A DNA stretch of 7,888 nucleotides from Archangium sp. Lineage in GTDB: Bacteria > Myxococcota > Myxococcia > Myxococcales > Myxococcaceae. Positions 5,493 to 7,888 of the stretch are shown here, in pieces. Below the pieces are notes generated by a model. It worked only from the letters and a program-made list of their open reading frames with translations. It ran no database searches and was not told the DNA's origin. A program made the position numbers and the translations under genes. The stretch covers positions 1 through 7,888 of the forward strand of contig JAEUJT010000453.1 of NCBI GenBank assembly GCA_016793525.1, given 5' to 3'. Each line of letters opens with the position of its first letter. The first letter of the stretch is position 1.

Positions 5493-7888
5493 TTCACCAG
5501 CTCCTCGTAGTAGCGCTTGTTCTGGTCGCGGTATCGGTCGGGTGCGCCCTGCTTCATCGCGTCCATCACGTCTTTGCGCAGCTCGCGCGGGGCGTTGTTG
5601 GGGTCGTCGTCGGGGATCTCGACCTTCTCTGTCGACGGGCCTTTCCCCTGCCCTTTGCCTCGGCCACCCATCGGCATCGGCAACCCGCCGCCTTTCCCAC
5701 CGCCGCTGCGCTGTTGCTGCTTCTGGAGCTGCTGCTGCAACCCGCGGAGCGACTGCACCGCGCCCTGCTGCTCGCCGTACCCACGCGACGGGTCTCTGCC
5801 CGCGAGGCGCTCGCCGGCGGTGCCCATGTGCTGGCCCGCCTGGTCGAGCTGCTCGGCGGCGTTTTCATCGAAGATGGGCGCGCGCTCGCCGAGCGCCTTC
5901 ATCTGCTCCTTGAGCTGCCCCACCTTCTGCTCGAGCTTCTTCTGCTGCGCGGTCTGCTCGGAGACCTGCTGGCGCTCGGCCTCAGACAGCTGGCTGCCCA
6001 TCGGCGGGAAGACGTCGCGCAGCGCGCGGGCCACTTCTTCGGCCTTCGCCTCCCCGCGCTTGAGCTCTTCATCGAGCTGCTTGGCCCGGCGCTGCATCTC
6101 GGGAGGCAAGCCGTACAGCTCGCTCCGCCGCCGTTGATCGGCGCCCTCGCTGGAGAGCGCCGAGGCGTGTTCGCTGAGCGACCCGGCGGCCTCGGCGGCG
6201 AGGTCGAAGTCATTGGCCTCGAGCGCCTGCTTCACGTTCTCGATGTCGCCGAGCGCGGCGGCGCGTTGCTGGTCGAGGTCGGCCGAGGTGCGCGACGTGT
6301 CGAGCGCGCGGTAGGCCTGCTCGAGCTCCTTCAGCTTCTGCTGCACTGCGCGCTTGGCGGCCGCGCCTTGGGAGGCGATGCGCTCCTTCATCTGCTCGCG
6401 GTGCGCGTCGCGGATCTTCTTGGTGCGCTCGGCCAGCGCCTGCTGCTCCTCGAGCGTCTGATCGAGCGCCTCGGAGAACTCCCGGTACTCGCGCGCCAGC
6501 TCGGGGTCGGCCTGCTCGTCGGCCTCGTCTGACGCGTCTTGCAGCTGCTCGAGGAACTGGTCCATCTCCATCGCGAGCGCCTGCATCTGCTTCATCGCCT
6601 CTTCAGCGTTGCCCTCGCGCACCAGCTTCTCGATGTCGTCGAGCTTCGAGTTGAAGTCGCGCTCGGCCATCATCTCGTCGATGGCCTCGCGGTTCATGAA
6701 GTCGTCGCGAATGCCCTTCGCCAATTCCGACATGCGCGCCTGGAGCTCGGCCATGCGCTCCTTCAGCGCGCTCATTCGCTCGAGCAGCGCCTGTTTGGTG
6801 GCGTCGTCTTTGGTCGAGCGGAACTCTTCGAGCAGGCGCGACAGCTCGCGGCGCTCGCGCTGGAGCTCCTGCGCCAGGTCTTTCATGGCCTGCAGCTTGG
6901 CCCGGTCGAGGAGCGACTCGAGGTAGAGCACGTTTTTTTCAGAGTGCTCCGCGTCGCGGCGCAGCGACTCGACGAGGCGCTGGCCGACGATGCGCACGGT
7001 CTCCGCGGGGGCGGGCCGCTGCGAGGTGTGCTCCGGGTCGCGGCCGGCCACGCGGAGGTAGACCAAGCGGTTCAACGAGGTCTCCGAGAGGTCACGGTTC
7101 AACTCGGTGGCGATGTTCGCCGCCGCGCCCAGCAGGCCTTCAGGGGGCTCTCGCTCCGACGCCAGGCTCTTGGCGAAGGCCGCCAGGTCGGACCCCAGCA
7201 TCATCGCCGCGCCGTCGGTGCTGCGGTGCTGCTGCGCGACCTCGGCCGTCAGCGCGGTGCGCTCGCGCGACTCGAGGCGGTCGGCGAGGTGGGTCACCAG
7301 GCGCTCCCACAACGCTTCAGCTTTCTTCAGTGCGTCTCGTCGGTGGGCCGCGGCGCTGTAGAGCGTCAGTCGCTGAGTGCGCGACACCGCTTTCTTCGGC
7401 CCCTTCACCGCGTCGTTGTCGGTCGCCTCGATGAAGTACTGAACCGTGGCGCCAGGGCGGAGGGAGAGCGCGCTCAAGCTCCACGCGTACTGCCCTCGGG
7501 TGGCGCGGCCCTCGTCGGGCTTGAGCGGCACGCGCTGTTCTTGGTGGCCATCGGCCCGGTACACGAGCGCCAGCGCGGAGAGGCCGAAGTCATCGACCGC
7601 GTCGTATTTCACGGTGACGGCCCGCGCCTCGGGGTCGAGCTCGAGCTCGTCGAGCGGCGCGGAGATGCGCACCTGGGGCGCGGTGTCAGGCTCGGCCACC
7701 ACCGGCATGTCAGGGCCCTCGGCCACGACGCGACTCCCCTCGAGAAAGGCCACGTGTGAGGTGCCCGGGGCGTCGACCACGAAGCTGCCGGTCAGCTCGC
7801 GGCCCTTCACCCGGAGGGGCACCGACACCCCGTTCACCACCAGCGCGGCGGAGGACACGTCGCGGTCGGCGCGGGTGACGATGAGCAC
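5489..7888 (-). CDS. DUF4175-type coiled-coil envelope protein, 5' end outside window
   Basis: The frame is open to the window edge, so the N-terminus is missing; 799 residues are visible (numbered from the edge). Residues 1-175 are beta-rich, with repeated Ig/Fn3-like strands such as VTVKYDAVDDFGLSALALVYR (first 20: VTVKYDAVDDFGLSALALVY, 91-110) and VQYFIEATDNDAVKGP. A long, charged, almost entirely helical region (about 180-695) follows, rich in Glu/Gln/Lys/Arg heptads and probably coiled coil. Residues 716-752 are Gln- then Gly/Lys-rich and low in complexity. The last 45 residues include RELRKDVMDAMKQGAPDRY and end KRYYEELVK, a pattern recalled from the C-terminus of DUF4175 (TIGR02302-like) proteins. 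Those proteins usually have N-terminal membrane helices, which would lie beyond 7888. Function is unknown; an envelope or scaffold role is an inference. The stop TGA (5491-5489) overlaps the start of the metallopeptidase gene. Confidence 0.85.
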   Translation of the reverse strand: MLIVTRADRDVSSAALVVNGVSVPLRVKGRELTGSFVVDAPGTSHVAFLEGSRVVAEGPDMPVVAEPDTAPQVRISAPLDELELDPEARAVTVKYDAVDDFGLSALALVYRADGHQEQRVPLKPDEGRATRGQYAWSLSALSLRPGATVQYFIEATDNDAVKGPKKAVSRTQRLTLYSAAAHRRDALKKAEALWERLVTHLADRLESRERTALTAEVAQQHRSTDGAAMMLGSDLAAFAKSLASEREPPEGLLGAAANIATELNRDLSETSLNRLVYLRVAGRDPEHTSQRPAPAETVRIVGQRLVESLRRDAEHSEKNVLYLESLLDRAKLQAMKDLAQELQRERRELSRLLEEFRSTKDDATKQALLERMSALKERMAELQARMSELAKGIRDDFMNREAIDEMMAERDFNSKLDDIEKLVREGNAEEAMKQMQALAMEMDQFLEQLQDASDEADEQADPELAREYREFSEALDQTLEEQQALAERTKKIRDAHREQMKERIASQGAAAKRAVQQKLKELEQAYRALDTSRTSADLDQQRAAALGDIENVKQALEANDFDLAAEAAGSLSEHASALSSEGADQRRRSELYGLPPEMQRRAKQLDEELKRGEAKAEEVARALRDVFPPMGSQLSEAERQQVSEQTAQQKKLEQKVGQLKEQMKALGERAPIFDENAAEQLDQAGQHMGTAGERLAGRDPSRGYGEQQGAVQSLRGLQQQLQKQQQRSGGGKGGGLPMPMGGRGKGQGKGPSTEKVEIPDDDPNNAPRELRKDVMDAMKQGAPDRYRDQNKRYYEELVK
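5501..5505 (-). promoter_or_regulatory. Ribosome binding site of the metallopeptidase gene
   Basis: AGGAG on the minus strand, eight bases before the ATG at 5492-5490, and lying inside the last codons of the DUF4175 gene. It is the best-spaced Shine-Dalgarno in the window; several other starts have weak ones. It fixes the start of the metallopeptidase and, with the ATGA overlap, supports translational coupling. Confidence 0.65.

Noticed and set aside
5701..5760. CTG/CAG-like triplet repetition, considered as a microsatellite
   Set aside because: It is imperfect and simply encodes the Gln-rich stretch of the DUF4175 protein on the minus strand.
5714..7759. Two long + strand open frames (272 and 406 codons) opposite the DUF4175 gene
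   Set aside because: They mirror the Glu/Gln/Lys codon bias of the coiled-coil gene, giving Leu/Arg-rich products; no start signals or domain.

Overview
The window is very GC-rich, with G or C at almost every third codon position and long spurious reading frames opposite every real gene. Together with the gene content (an exported metallopeptidase flanked by TPR repeats, a DUF4175 coiled-coil protein, a di-haem peroxidase and a Kunitz-type secreted protein), this points to a Gram-negative bacterium of the Myxococcota. That assignment is an inference from style and content; no rRNA or other phylogenetic marker is present.

Left part (1-3457). The window opens in the last 39 codons of a hemolysin III/PAQR-family membrane protein (+). 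After a 181-bp gap comes a complete 2,3-bisphosphoglycerate-dependent phosphoglycerate mutase, gpmA (+, 303-1046). Next is a convergent YjbQ-family (UPF0047) gene (-, 1161-1574). A DUF2461 protein (+, 1666-2382) is divergent from it across 91 bp. An exported di-haem cytochrome c peroxidase of the CCP/MauG family (+, 2432-3457) follows 49 bp downstream. These look like ordinary chromosomal housekeeping or accessory genes with no obvious shared pathway.

Right part (3469-7888, all on the - strand). Three tightly packed genes read right to left: a DUF4175-type coiled-coil protein (5' end outside the window), an exported TPR/peptidase-MA zinc metallopeptidase, and a small exported or lipid-anchored cysteine-rich protein whose C-terminal half matches the Kunitz/BPTI fold pattern. 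Both junctions are 4-bp stop/start overlaps (ATGA at 5489-5492, GTGA at 3762-3765), so the three are very probably one translationally coupled operon. The last gene ends 11 bp from the convergent peroxidase gene.

The most interesting element is the Kunitz-like protein. Kunitz domains are mainly animal protease inhibitors; here one is coupled to an exported protease gene and has a glutamate at the predicted P1 position, a two-residue loop insertion and extra cysteines. Whether it inhibits a protease, and which one, cannot be told from the sequence. No RNA genes, mobile elements, CRISPR arrays or large repeats were seen, and no gap between genes exceeds 181 bp.
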